5,167 nt of DNA from Methanosarcinales archaeon (GCA_025464645.1 JAODGF010000184.1:2366-7532), one strand, 5' to 3'; positions 1 through 4,920 are shown, counted from the stretch's first letter. A program made the numbers and translations. The notes: generated by a model from the letters alone, not told the origin.

Positions 1-126
1 AAGAACGAGAATCTGGAGTTCCATGCAACTGAGAACGAAACGGGTACGTGGACTATCCCGGACTTTACAGCCGGCGGTGAGGACGTGACGCAGGTGAATA
101 CGGCGAACAACTGGACTAACCCATAA
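1..126 (+). CDS. C-terminal fragment of an unidentified, probably secreted protein
   Basis: The first frame is open from the window edge to a TAA stop at 124-126 and gives 41 residues ending in ANNWTNP. The 5' part lies outside the window. The fragment is polar, rich in Asn, Thr, Glu and Gly, has no cysteine and no membrane segment, and carries two N-x-S/T sequons (NET near residue 12 and NWT near residue 37). That composition is usual for archaeal cell-surface or secreted proteins that are N-glycosylated. The reading frame ends just before a T-rich terminator-like stretch, which supports a real gene end. I do not recognise the family, and the function cannot be assigned from this tail. Confidence 0.6.
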   Translation, partial: KNENLEFHATENETGTWTIPDFTAGGEDVTQVNTANNWTNP

Positions 127-129
127 ACC

Positions 130-150
130 CCATCCTCTTTATTTTTTATA
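130..150 (+). terminator. T-rich terminator-like tract
   Basis: A pyrimidine-rich stretch starts just after the stop codon at 124-126 and contains six T's at 142-147. Archaeal RNA polymerase often terminates on U-rich runs without a strong hairpin, and no convincing hairpin is visible here. A very similar CCCTxxCCTC...TTTTTTA arrangement follows the last cytochrome gene at 4921-4940. Confidence 0.45.
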
Positions 151-191
151 GTCATCCGATTTCGGGAATAAAATGCAATACCTGATTTTGA

Positions 192-254
192 AAAATCCCA
201 AATCTCAAGCACCAAACCACAAACAAATCCCAAATCCTAATTTCGAAATTCAAA
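192..254. repeat. Degenerate AAATCCCAAATC intergenic repeat with a palindrome
   Basis: The 12-base word AAATCCCAAATC occurs at 193-204 and again at 225-236, separated by a related A/C-rich stretch. It is followed by a perfect 12-base palindrome, AATTTCGAAATT, at 239-250. The region has no open frame of note and lies between a terminator and a promoter. From memory, similar 'caaatcccaaatc' words occur as dispersed extragenic repeats in several environmental archaeal and bacterial genomes, but I could not check this. There are too few copies and no regular spacers, so it is not a CRISPR array. Confidence 0.45.
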
Positions 255-270
255 ACAAGGTTAATTAAAA

Positions 271-290
271 GGGAAAATAATAAATAGTGC
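271..290 (+). promoter_or_regulatory. Possible TATA-type promoter for the coiled-coil gene pair
   Basis: An A/T-rich block around 275-287 (AAATAATAAATAG) preceded by purines (AAAAGGGA) fits an archaeal BRE/TATA element. A start site about 25 bases downstream would fall near 305-310 and leave a leader of only about 10-15 bases before the ATG at 321. This agrees with the lack of a Shine-Dalgarno sequence there. The surroundings are AT-rich generally, so the call is tentative. Confidence 0.35.
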
Positions 291-320
291 TGAGGGATAA
301 AATTCATTATGTGTTGAAAA

Positions 321-695
321 ATGGATAAGGGTTTGAAGGAAGTTTACGATGGAATAAAGAAGATAATCACAATTACTGAGAAGATAGTGGAGCATACGAA
401 GGATATATCGGAGATAAAAGGTAAAGTAGGAGCGATAGAAGGGCGATTAAATTCTTTAGAAGCGGGTCAAAGAGAGATAAAGGGAAAAGTAGGGGTGATA
501 GAGAATAGACTGGACGCAGTAGAAGGGCGATTGGATTCGATGGACACCGAGCTAATTTCGCTTAAAATGGGACAGAAGGAGATGGGTACTGATATTCGAG
601 CGATAAAAGATAAATTGGAACTTAAAGATGAAATATACGCAATGAAGGAGCGACTGAGCGCGGTTGAAGCAGAAATAGGTAAAATTAAGGCGTGA
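321..695 (+). CDS. Small soluble coiled-coil protein with internal heptad repeats
   Basis: This 124-residue protein has no cysteine, signal peptide or membrane segment. From about residue 15 to the end it is almost entirely heptad-patterned coiled coil. A 21-residue unit (three heptads) beginning EIKGKVG starts at residue 31 and again at residue 52. The shorter motif IEGRLNSLE recurs as IENRLDAVE and VEGRLDSMD at residues 39, 60 and 67. The ATG at 321 is the only sensible start: an in-frame ATG at 309 runs into TGA after one codon. The stop overlaps the GTG start of the next gene, so the two are probably translated together and may form a coiled-coil pair. I do not recognise a named family. 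A role as a scaffold or partner of the membrane-anchored neighbour is inference. Confidence 0.75.
   Translation: MDKGLKEVYDGIKKIITITEKIVEHTKDISEIKGKVGAIEGRLNSLEAGQREIKGKVGVIENRLDAVEGRLDSMDTELISLKMGQKEMGTDIRAIKDKLELKDEIYAMKERLSAVEAEIGKIKA
411..536 (+). repeat. 63-bp tandem repeat inside the coiled-coil gene
   Basis: Two adjacent 63-base units (411-473 and 474-536) start GAGATAAA(A/G)GG and encode two copies of a 21-residue coiled-coil block. They are similar but clearly diverged. The words 'AGAAGGGCGATT' at 437-448 and 521-532 give a further near-identical match out of register with the 63-base unit. The coiled coil therefore appears to have grown by in-frame duplication of whole heptads. Confidence 0.6.
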
Positions 696-1003
696 AGATG
701 TCAGAAGAAGAGATAGTGTTTCAATTACTGGAAGAAGATAGAAGACTGAGGCTGGAACGGATAGTGGAGGAGCGGAAAATAACAACTGACGACTGTCTCG
801 TTCTTGGAATACTAAGGCTGCACAGGGAAATAGGGGATGTGCATAAAAGGATAGATGATACAAATGCACGGATAGAAGAGTTGAGGATTGACATGAATAG
901 AAGGATGGGCAGCAACTTCAAGTGGACTGTGAGTCTGATTCTGGGGACGTGGGCGAGCATGATGGCTATTCTTATCCCTATTCTTTTGAAGATGGTGGCG
1001 TGA
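692..1003 (+). CDS. Tail-anchored coiled-coil membrane protein
   Basis: The protein has 103 residues if it starts at the GTG at 692, which overlaps the upstream stop, or 101 if it starts at the ATG at 698. The second start is equally plausible because its N-terminus, MSEEEIVF, is more ordinary. Residues 1-30 are highly charged. Residues about 40-72 form a short coiled coil (LHREIGDVHKRIDDTNARIE). One strong hydrophobic segment, residues about 78-99, ends in LKMVA, leaving almost nothing outside. There is no N-terminal signal sequence, so the bulk should be cytoplasmic and anchored at its C-terminus. The coiled-coil-then-helix layout recalls XhlA-type haemolysin/holin accessory proteins, but I see no specific match. 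Pairing with the upstream soluble coiled-coil protein is suggested by the gene overlap. Confidence 0.7.
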   Translation: MKMSEEEIVFQLLEEDRRLRLERIVEERKITTDDCLVLGILRLHREIGDVHKRIDDTNARIEELRIDMNRRMGSNFKWTVSLILGTWASMMAILIPILLKMVA

Positions 1004-1051
1004 GTGATAGAAGACAGAAAAAAATTCTAATGAACGAACTGAGAGAAAGCA

Positions 1052-1090
1052 CAAACTTTTTATACCATGAAATACCATATAATATAAGGT
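1052..1090 (+). promoter_or_regulatory. Archaeal promoter of the cytochrome cluster with a spaced direct repeat
   Basis: ACAAACTTTTTATACC at 1051-1066 is a good BRE plus TATA box, with the T/A core at 1057-1064. Initiation about 25 bases downstream would lie near 1085-1090 and give a leader of about 20 bases to the ATG at 1107. The heptamer ATACCAT occurs at 1062-1068 and 1072-1078, exactly ten bases (one helical turn) apart and overlapping the end of the TATA element. Such a position would suit a repressor or activator site. A second A/T-rich TATA-like word lies at 1077-1086. Confidence 0.6.
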
Positions 1091-1106
1091 AAAAAAGCAA
1101 GAAGAA

Positions 1107-1604
1107 ATGAGTGGGAACAAAATAGTTCTGATGGCGATAGCAGTAGTTGCAATCGGCATCTTCGCTCTCCCGTGCACGGTATCAGTCTTCGGTGGACTGC
1201 ATACCTGGTATGACCTTGATGCAAGGAGTGGTAAGTATATGCCGTGTATAAAGTGTCATGCCGATGTATATGAAGAATATACAATAATGGCAATAAGGCA
1301 TGCTCCCCACTGGACATTAGAGAAAAGTTACGACCCAAATACAGCTTGTTATGCCTGTCATAGAGTAAAACAGATACAATATGCAGAAGGTGGCAGTACT
1401 GTAAAAATTGGTAAACAAGCACATGCGGCTTCTACGGTCGCATGTCTGGAATGCCATCAGTTCGCGAACAACGAAGTACATAATGAACACCGCGCTTACG
1501 TACAGGCAGCAGCAAACTATAATCTGATGGAATCTTCAAACGAGGCTTGCATTGCTTGCCATACGGACATTGAGATGGAGATAGACTGGACTGACAGTGA
1601 TTAA
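1107..1604 (+). CDS. Secreted tetraheme c-type cytochrome (paralogue 1)
   Basis: This 165-residue protein has a signal-peptide-like helix at residues 5-22. It has four heme c attachment motifs: CIKCH (47-51), CYACH (81-85), CLECH (113-117) and CIACH (148-152). A TVS sequence at 24-26 fits the -3/-1 rule for signal peptidase I, so the mature protein would begin at VFGGLHTWY. Histidines outside the motifs that have a counterpart in the next gene are H32, H65 or H68, H106 and H125, enough to give every heme a second axial histidine. There is no C-terminal membrane segment or sorting signal, so the mature protein should be free or assembled outside the membrane. It is a close tandem paralogue of the gene at 1659, lacking that gene's insert and C-terminal extension. 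An electron carrier for extracellular transfer is the likely role. Whether it polymerises is unknown. The ATG at 1107 is the first in frame; no strong Shine-Dalgarno sequence is present. Confidence 0.9.
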   Translation: MSGNKIVLMAIAVVAIGIFALPCTVSVFGGLHTWYDLDARSGKYMPCIKCHADVYEEYTIMAIRHAPHWTLEKSYDPNTACYACHRVKQIQYAEGGSTVKIGKQAHAASTVACLECHQFANNEVHNEHRAYVQAAANYNLMESSNEACIACHTDIEMEIDWTDSD

Positions 1605-1628
1605 AGGTAAAGCGGAATCCAAAAACAA

Positions 1629-1656
1629 ATATATAAGGAGGTGAAAGGGTAAGGAG
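1629..1656 (+). promoter_or_regulatory. TATA-like element and two Shine-Dalgarno sites before the second cytochrome
   Basis: The 54-base gap between the two cytochrome genes contains ATATATAA at 1629-1636, directly followed by GGAGGTGA at 1637-1644, a full match to the archaeal anti-Shine-Dalgarno sequence. A second AAGGAG lies at 1651-1656. The first is 14 bases and the second only 2 bases from the ATG at 1659, so neither has ideal spacing. An in-frame TAA at 1650-1652 rules out an upstream start. The TATA-like word could allow separate transcription of this copy, but a start site 25 bases on would fall at the ATG itself, giving a leaderless message. Confidence 0.5.
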
Positions 1657-1658
1657 AA

Positions 1659-2417
1659 ATGAACGGAAACAAAATAGCTCTGATGGCAATAGCTGTGGTT
1701 GCAATCGGCATCTTCGCTCTCCCGAGTACGATGTCCCTGCTCGGTGGACAGCATACCTGGTATGAGCTTGATGGTTGTAAAGGGGTGCCGTGTGAAAAGT
1801 GTCATGCTGATGTACATGATGAGCTTTCGGAGAAAACAGCAGCCCACAGTGACTTTGATTGTTACACGTGTCATAGAGCAAATAAAATAATACGCTATGC
1901 AGCAGGAGGCGGTACTGTGAACCCCGGAAAACAAGCACATGCCGCTTCCACGATCGCGTGTATGGAATGCCATGAGTACAACGCAAAAGTTACGCAGGGA
2001 CCGTTTGCCGGTGGATTTAAGGTTTCGTCTTCCGGTTCGTCATCGGATTCGCATGATTGGGAAGGGTGGTTTGGGGGACCTCAATCTGTGCCGCATAGCT
2101 CACAGTCCACGGTTAGGTCTCCATTTAACTATACCGGTGGAGATAGCACCGCTGGAATAGAGGAGGTACACAACACGTATGTCCAGGCTGCGATAGGCAA
2201 TGATTGGATGGAAGATTCAAATGAGGCATGCATTGCCTGTCACACCGACATTGCGATGGAGATAGACTGGACTCTTGCGTCCACGATGTACACCCAAGCT
2301 AAAGCAGAGGAGTTAGGCAGGTGGACAATGGAGCAGTTCGAGGCAAGAGACTTTTACGAGACAACGACTTTCGGTACCGGGGAAGAATCGGAGGTTACAG
2401 ACTCCGACAGACCATAG
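1659..2417 (+). CDS. Secreted tetraheme c-type cytochrome with insert and C-terminal extension (paralogue 2)
   Basis: This 252-residue protein has the same plan as the upstream gene: signal helix at 5-22, TMS at 24-26 as likely cleavage site, then LLGGQHTWYEL. Heme motifs are CEKCH (45-49), CYTCH (68-72), CMECH (101-105) and CIACH (191-195). Candidate distal ligands shared with paralogue 1 are H32, H63, H94 and H171. About 60 extra residues (about 109-168), rich in Ser, Gly and aromatic residues, with H132, H146 and one sequon (NYT at 157), separate hemes 3 and 4. A further tail of about 48 residues follows the shared EIDWT and contains a predicted amphipathic helix (about 206-232). An extra cysteine, C40, precedes the first heme motif. 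The insert could be a surface or subunit-contact domain, and the tail could mediate assembly; both are inference. Secreted electron transfer is well supported by the motifs. Confidence 0.9.
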   Translation: MNGNKIALMAIAVVAIGIFALPSTMSLLGGQHTWYELDGCKGVPCEKCHADVHDELSEKTAAHSDFDCYTCHRANKIIRYAAGGGTVNPGKQAHAASTIACMECHEYNAKVTQGPFAGGFKVSSSGSSSDSHDWEGWFGGPQSVPHSSQSTVRSPFNYTGGDSTAGIEEVHNTYVQAAIGNDWMEDSNEACIACHTDIAMEIDWTLASTMYTQAKAEELGRWTMEQFEARDFYETTTFGTGEESEVTDSDRP

Positions 2418-2441
2418 GAATAGGAGGTTCAAGAAGAAACA

Positions 2442-3188
2442 ATGCAACCTTTTATAGAAGCGATAATAACAACTATCACGGTTAGCGCATTCCTGGCAGC
2501 GATATTTTACATCCTCTATTTGACTGCGGTGAAGGGTTCTGAATCGGTACTGCGATTGTATAATCATTTTAAAGAGGGATATAGCGGGCATTCGCGGAAT
2601 AAACGGGTGGCAGAAAAGATGAACGAATATAAAGCTATTTCTAATGTTGGTAGGAAGCCTTTTCTGCATTCTGTCCTCCCCTTTTCATTTTTCCTCCTGG
2701 TTATTCTCGTCCTTCTTTTTAAACTCGTGTTCCTCACCGCTATTGTCTCGGATAGCATGCAACCCACGTTCAAAAAAGGGGACCTCGTACTCATGCAAAA
2801 AGTATCTGTGGCGCCAAAGGAAGGCGACATAATCATGTTTGAACAACCGAATTATATGCTCCCCATTACGCACCGGGTAATCGCCCTCACAGATGAGGGA
2901 GTCCGGACAAGAGGGGATGCGGTAGGAAGGGCAGACCCCTGGATAGTGCATGAAGAAGAGATCATGGCTAAAGCAGTGCAGTTGGAAGAAAAACCGCTCG
3001 TGATAAAAGATGTTGGCAATTATTTCATCCTTGATGCAAGAGAAATGCGCTACAACCCTAAATATGGCTCGGAATATACCTTCGTAAAGAATATCTTTTT
3101 GACACTACGCGTGTATGGGTATGTGGTATGCATAATAGCAATCATGGGTTATGTGATATTGACTTTTAGTGAGGTGAGAAAGAGATGA
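2442..3188 (+). CDS. Signal peptidase I, archaeal (S26B) type
   Basis: This 248-residue membrane protease is predicted to cleave Sec signal peptides at the outer face of the membrane. The catalytic serine is S105 in SDSMQPTFKKGDLV. H144 in THRVI replaces the lysine of bacterial enzymes, and D159 (RGDA) and D165 (ADPW) form the usual pair of aspartates six residues apart. This is the Ser-His-Asp pattern of archaeal and ER signal peptidases. Membrane helices are likely at about 5-29, 80-102 and 222-242. The N-terminal part before the catalytic domain, with an extra helix and a basic loop, is longer than in compact archaeal enzymes. AGGAGGT at 2422-2428 is the ribosome site, 24 bases or fewer after the preceding cytochrome stop. 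Its place between three cytochrome genes suggests a dedicated processing enzyme for their signal peptides, though a housekeeping role is not excluded. Confidence 0.9.
   Translation: MQPFIEAIITTITVSAFLAAIFYILYLTAVKGSESVLRLYNHFKEGYSGHSRNKRVAEKMNEYKAISNVGRKPFLHSVLPFSFFLLVILVLLFKLVFLTAIVSDSMQPTFKKGDLVLMQKVSVAPKEGDIIMFEQPNYMLPITHRVIALTDEGVRTRGDAVGRADPWIVHEEEIMAKAVQLEEKPLVIKDVGNYFILDAREMRYNPKYGSEYTFVKNIFLTLRVYGYVVCIIAIMGYVILTFSEVRKR
3171..3177 (+). promoter_or_regulatory. Ribosome binding site for the overlapping monoheme gene
   Basis: GAGGTGA lies seven bases before the ATG at 3185, within the last codons of the signal peptidase gene. That ATG overlaps the peptidase stop as ATGA. The well-placed site fixes the start and points to coupled translation. 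Confidence 0.7.
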
Positions 3189-3481
3189 AAGATGCAACCT
3201 TAAAGAAGATGCTTTTGTTTATTGCTCTTGCGTCTGCAATTATGGTCGCCATGCCGTACACCATCTCATTGTTCGGCGGACAGCATACCTGGGTGAAAGT
3301 GAATGAAATTGATTGTAGCAAGTGTCATCCGGAAGATATAAGCACTGCGTTATCGAGTTCAGTCTCAAGTAGGCATCCGAATTTGGCTGAGGGGAATGAA
3401 ACTTCTGCTACTAATTTAACCGGCTACACAAATGCAAGCAATGGCTCAATGTTATTATCTATATCAAATCAAGTCAAATAA
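3185..3481 (+). CDS. Short monoheme cytochrome-like protein, paralogue cut short after the first heme
   Basis: This 98-residue protein begins with a signal helix (about 8-24) and the cluster's signature TISLFGGQHTW (26-36), followed by a single CSKCH at 44-48 and H64 in SSRHPNL. These align with the first heme and the next distal-histidine region of the tetraheme proteins. No second CxxCH follows. Instead the tail carries four N-glycosylation sequons within 18 residues (N71, N77, N83, N86) and ends with a mildly hydrophobic SMLLSIS. I saw no heme motif in the other frames between 3400 and 3500, so a simple frameshift does not restore the rest. It may be a C-terminally truncated paralogue, or a real small protein such as a cap or glycosylated partner using the same heme-1 module. 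The intact ribosome site and coupling to the peptidase favour expression. Axial ligands H34 and H64 are candidates. Confidence 0.75.
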   Translation: MKDATLKKMLLFIALASAIMVAMPYTISLFGGQHTWVKVNEIDCSKCHPEDISTALSSSVSSRHPNLAEGNETSATNLTGYTNASNGSMLLSISNQVK

Positions 3482-3495
3482 TAAATGTACCAGAA

Positions 3496-4317
3496 ATGAC
3501 AAACACACCGCAGACCAGGATTGCTATGCCGGTATCGGAAAAAATAGGCTTGGCTATTGCTTTGATCATAGCCATAATTCTAATTAGCTATTCCTTTTTT
3601 TCTCTGTTGATAGACATAATTTTGAAGCTTGATTGGTACGGCATCGTAATAGATTTAATATTCCTCGCTATCGGCGTCTCTCTTGGTTATTTCTCCATTC
3701 GCATATATAAGAAATCGGTATATTATGAAGGTTTGGTGAGTTCCGCGTTTGACGAGGGGATATATTCGCGATTAGAGCCGGTGCTGAGAAAAGTAGCAGA
3801 GACGCATGTGGAAATGGAGGAATTAGAAAGTCGTCTGAATAGAATTGATCACAAGATTCAAACAGTTATAGACGAGCAGGTGAAAGCTGGAGAAAGCCCG
3901 AGTTCAGAAGTAGAAAGAGCGGTCGCTCCTGGAACTTCTATGCGGTTTGTCATAAAAACTATCTTCTTAACCATAATCACGATGTCTGGCTTTCTGTTCA
4001 TGATTTCCACATCACTCGGAGCCGTTCATTTCGCTACTCTCCTCTTTTATATCCTCTGGTGGTTGCTCATATCATCTGAATTCAAACTCTTTAATAACAA
4101 TGCCGCATGGGTGATGGTCTTTGTTCCTATCCTTCTTGTTCCTGTCGGTTTTATGGTTCTCGATGCCTTCCTTGGGATAAACAATGTAATCGCCCTTTTT
4201 TATGCAATCCTCGCTTTTTACGCCTTTTTATACTTCTCATGGGCGGTATATGAGACAAAAGGGACGTTGCCTTTCAAACTCGACTTTGGTAAATACATTA
4301 AAATTAAGCACCGATAG
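3496..4317 (+). CDS. Six-helix membrane protein with a cytoplasmic coiled coil, unknown function
   Basis: This 273-residue protein has predicted membrane helices at about 17-38, 48-69, 151-171, 174-193, 204-225 and 229-250. Between helices 2 and 3 lies a soluble region of about 80 residues, with a likely coiled coil at about 91-130 (MEELESRLNRIDHKIQ). The basic segments RIYKK after helix 2 and KYIKIKHR at the C-terminus place both ends and the coiled coil in the cytoplasm by the positive-inside rule. There is no heme c motif, and the few membrane histidines (such as H178) are not arranged as a known heme b site. The start follows the monoheme stop by 14 bases without a clear Shine-Dalgarno sequence; M11 is an alternative start. 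I do not recognise the family. Its position suggests a membrane component of cytochrome export, assembly or anchoring, which is inference only. Confidence 0.8.
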   Translation: MTNTPQTRIAMPVSEKIGLAIALIIAIILISYSFFSLLIDIILKLDWYGIVIDLIFLAIGVSLGYFSIRIYKKSVYYEGLVSSAFDEGIYSRLEPVLRKVAETHVEMEELESRLNRIDHKIQTVIDEQVKAGESPSSEVERAVAPGTSMRFVIKTIFLTIITMSGFLFMISTSLGAVHFATLLFYILWWLLISSEFKLFNNNAAWVMVFVPILLVPVGFMVLDAFLGINNVIALFYAILAFYAFLYFSWAVYETKGTLPFKLDFGKYIKIKHR

Positions 4318-4334
4318 TGTTGCAAAGTAAAAAA

Positions 4335-4352
4335 ACGAAAACCTTTTAAAGG
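4335..4352 (+). promoter_or_regulatory. Archaeal promoter of the lipoprotein cytochrome gene
   Basis: CGAAAACCTTTTAAAGGG at 4336-4353 contains a BRE-like purine/A stretch and a TATA element, TTTTAAA, at 4344-4350. A start about 25 bases on would be near 4371, leaving a leader of only about 10 bases before the ATG at 4383. This fits the absence of a Shine-Dalgarno sequence. The words around the start (GAAAAATGGATAA) match those at the coiled-coil gene start at 321, hinting at a common short-leader initiation context. Confidence 0.55.
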
Positions 4353-4382
4353 GAAACGCAACTATACAAATACGATGGAAAA

Positions 4383-4916
4383 ATGGATAAAAAATTAGTT
4401 GTCGCAGTTATAGCTGCGGTAGTGGTAATAGGGATAATAGCAGGCTGTGTGGAGAAACCAGCGCCTGAAGTGACGCCGACACCGAAGATAACGCCCACGC
4501 CTAAAGTAACGCCAGCACCTGCAATCACGCCTGCGCCAACACCTGCGGTAGCAGCAGTGGTAAGTTGCGACATGTGCCACCAAAAAGAGCATACCGCCAA
4601 TTTGGAGGCTCATGTGAAAGGTGGTTTGCTGGTGAATGGAAAACCGGGTTGCTTTAACTACTGGGGCTGTCATGGTGTAGCAAATGCTACCGTGCATACT
4701 GTCCATCCGCCTGAAGTTGGATGTGTGGCATGTCACGGCAAGATACCCACGATTCCTCAAAAAGGACCGGGAGGCACAACCTGTGAGCAGTGCCACGGAA
4801 CACCTAACCCACTCGAGCCAAGCGAAGGACGTCTCGTGGAGATACACCTGAACAGGGGCAAAAGCTGCACAGTTTGCCATGTCGGGGAAATATCAGAGAT
4901 ACACGGGCTGAAGTAA
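4383..4916 (+). CDS. Lipoprotein-like pentaheme c-type cytochrome with a Cx5CH motif
   Basis: The 177-residue protein starts with a hydrophobic helix (4-20) ending in IAGC at 19-22, a lipobox that would leave C22 as a lipid-modified N-terminus. Residues about 26-57 form a Pro/Thr linker built from TPTPK and TPAP units. The heme domain has CDMCH (62-66), an unusual CFNYWGCH (90-97, five residues between the cysteines), CVACH (114-118), CEQCH (134-138) and CTVCH (162-166). Six other histidines (H70, H77, H105, H108, H155, H174) can supply distal ligands for five hemes. The likely topology is a heme head held away from the outer membrane face by a flexible stalk, suited to passing electrons between membrane and extracellular carriers. 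An ATG at 4375 is out of frame and stops at once. It has its own promoter and a terminator after it, so it is probably monocistronic. It is not closely related to the tetraheme paralogues upstream. Confidence 0.9.
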   Translation: MDKKLVVAVIAAVVVIGIIAGCVEKPAPEVTPTPKITPTPKVTPAPAITPAPTPAVAAVVSCDMCHQKEHTANLEAHVKGGLLVNGKPGCFNYWGCHGVANATVHTVHPPEVGCVACHGKIPTIPQKGPGGTTCEQCHGTPNPLEPSEGRLVEIHLNRGKSCTVCHVGEISEIHGLK

Positions 4917-4920
4917 ACAG

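Noticed and set aside
193..254. CRISPR array
   Set aside because: Only two short similar words, no constant repeat length and no unique spacers of regular size.
552..1177. Minus-strand open frames opposite the coiled-coil genes
   Set aside because: The plus strand shows overlapping, periodic coiled-coil coding with a coherent membrane anchor. The minus-strand products are low-complexity Ser/Leu shadows.
1170..1182. Lipobox at C23 of the first tetraheme cytochrome
   Set aside because: The context is ALPC with proline before the cysteine, which is not a lipobox, and the paralogues have Ser or Tyr at this position.
1432..1986. Long minus-strand open frames opposite the cytochrome genes (also 1060-1422 and 1536-1973)
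   Set aside because: They lie antisense to clear tetraheme cytochromes, have no family-like motifs or good ribosome sites, and their Cys/His-rich composition is simply the complement of heme-coding sequence.
3400..3500. Frameshift in the monoheme gene hiding further heme motifs
   Set aside because: No CxxCH-coding pattern was seen in the other plus-strand frames here, so a single indel would not restore a longer cytochrome.
4346..4880. Minus-strand frames with a Gly/Val/Ala repeat opposite the lipoprotein gene
   Set aside because: The repeat is the reverse complement of the Pro/Thr stalk codons; the plus strand has the lipobox and heme motifs.
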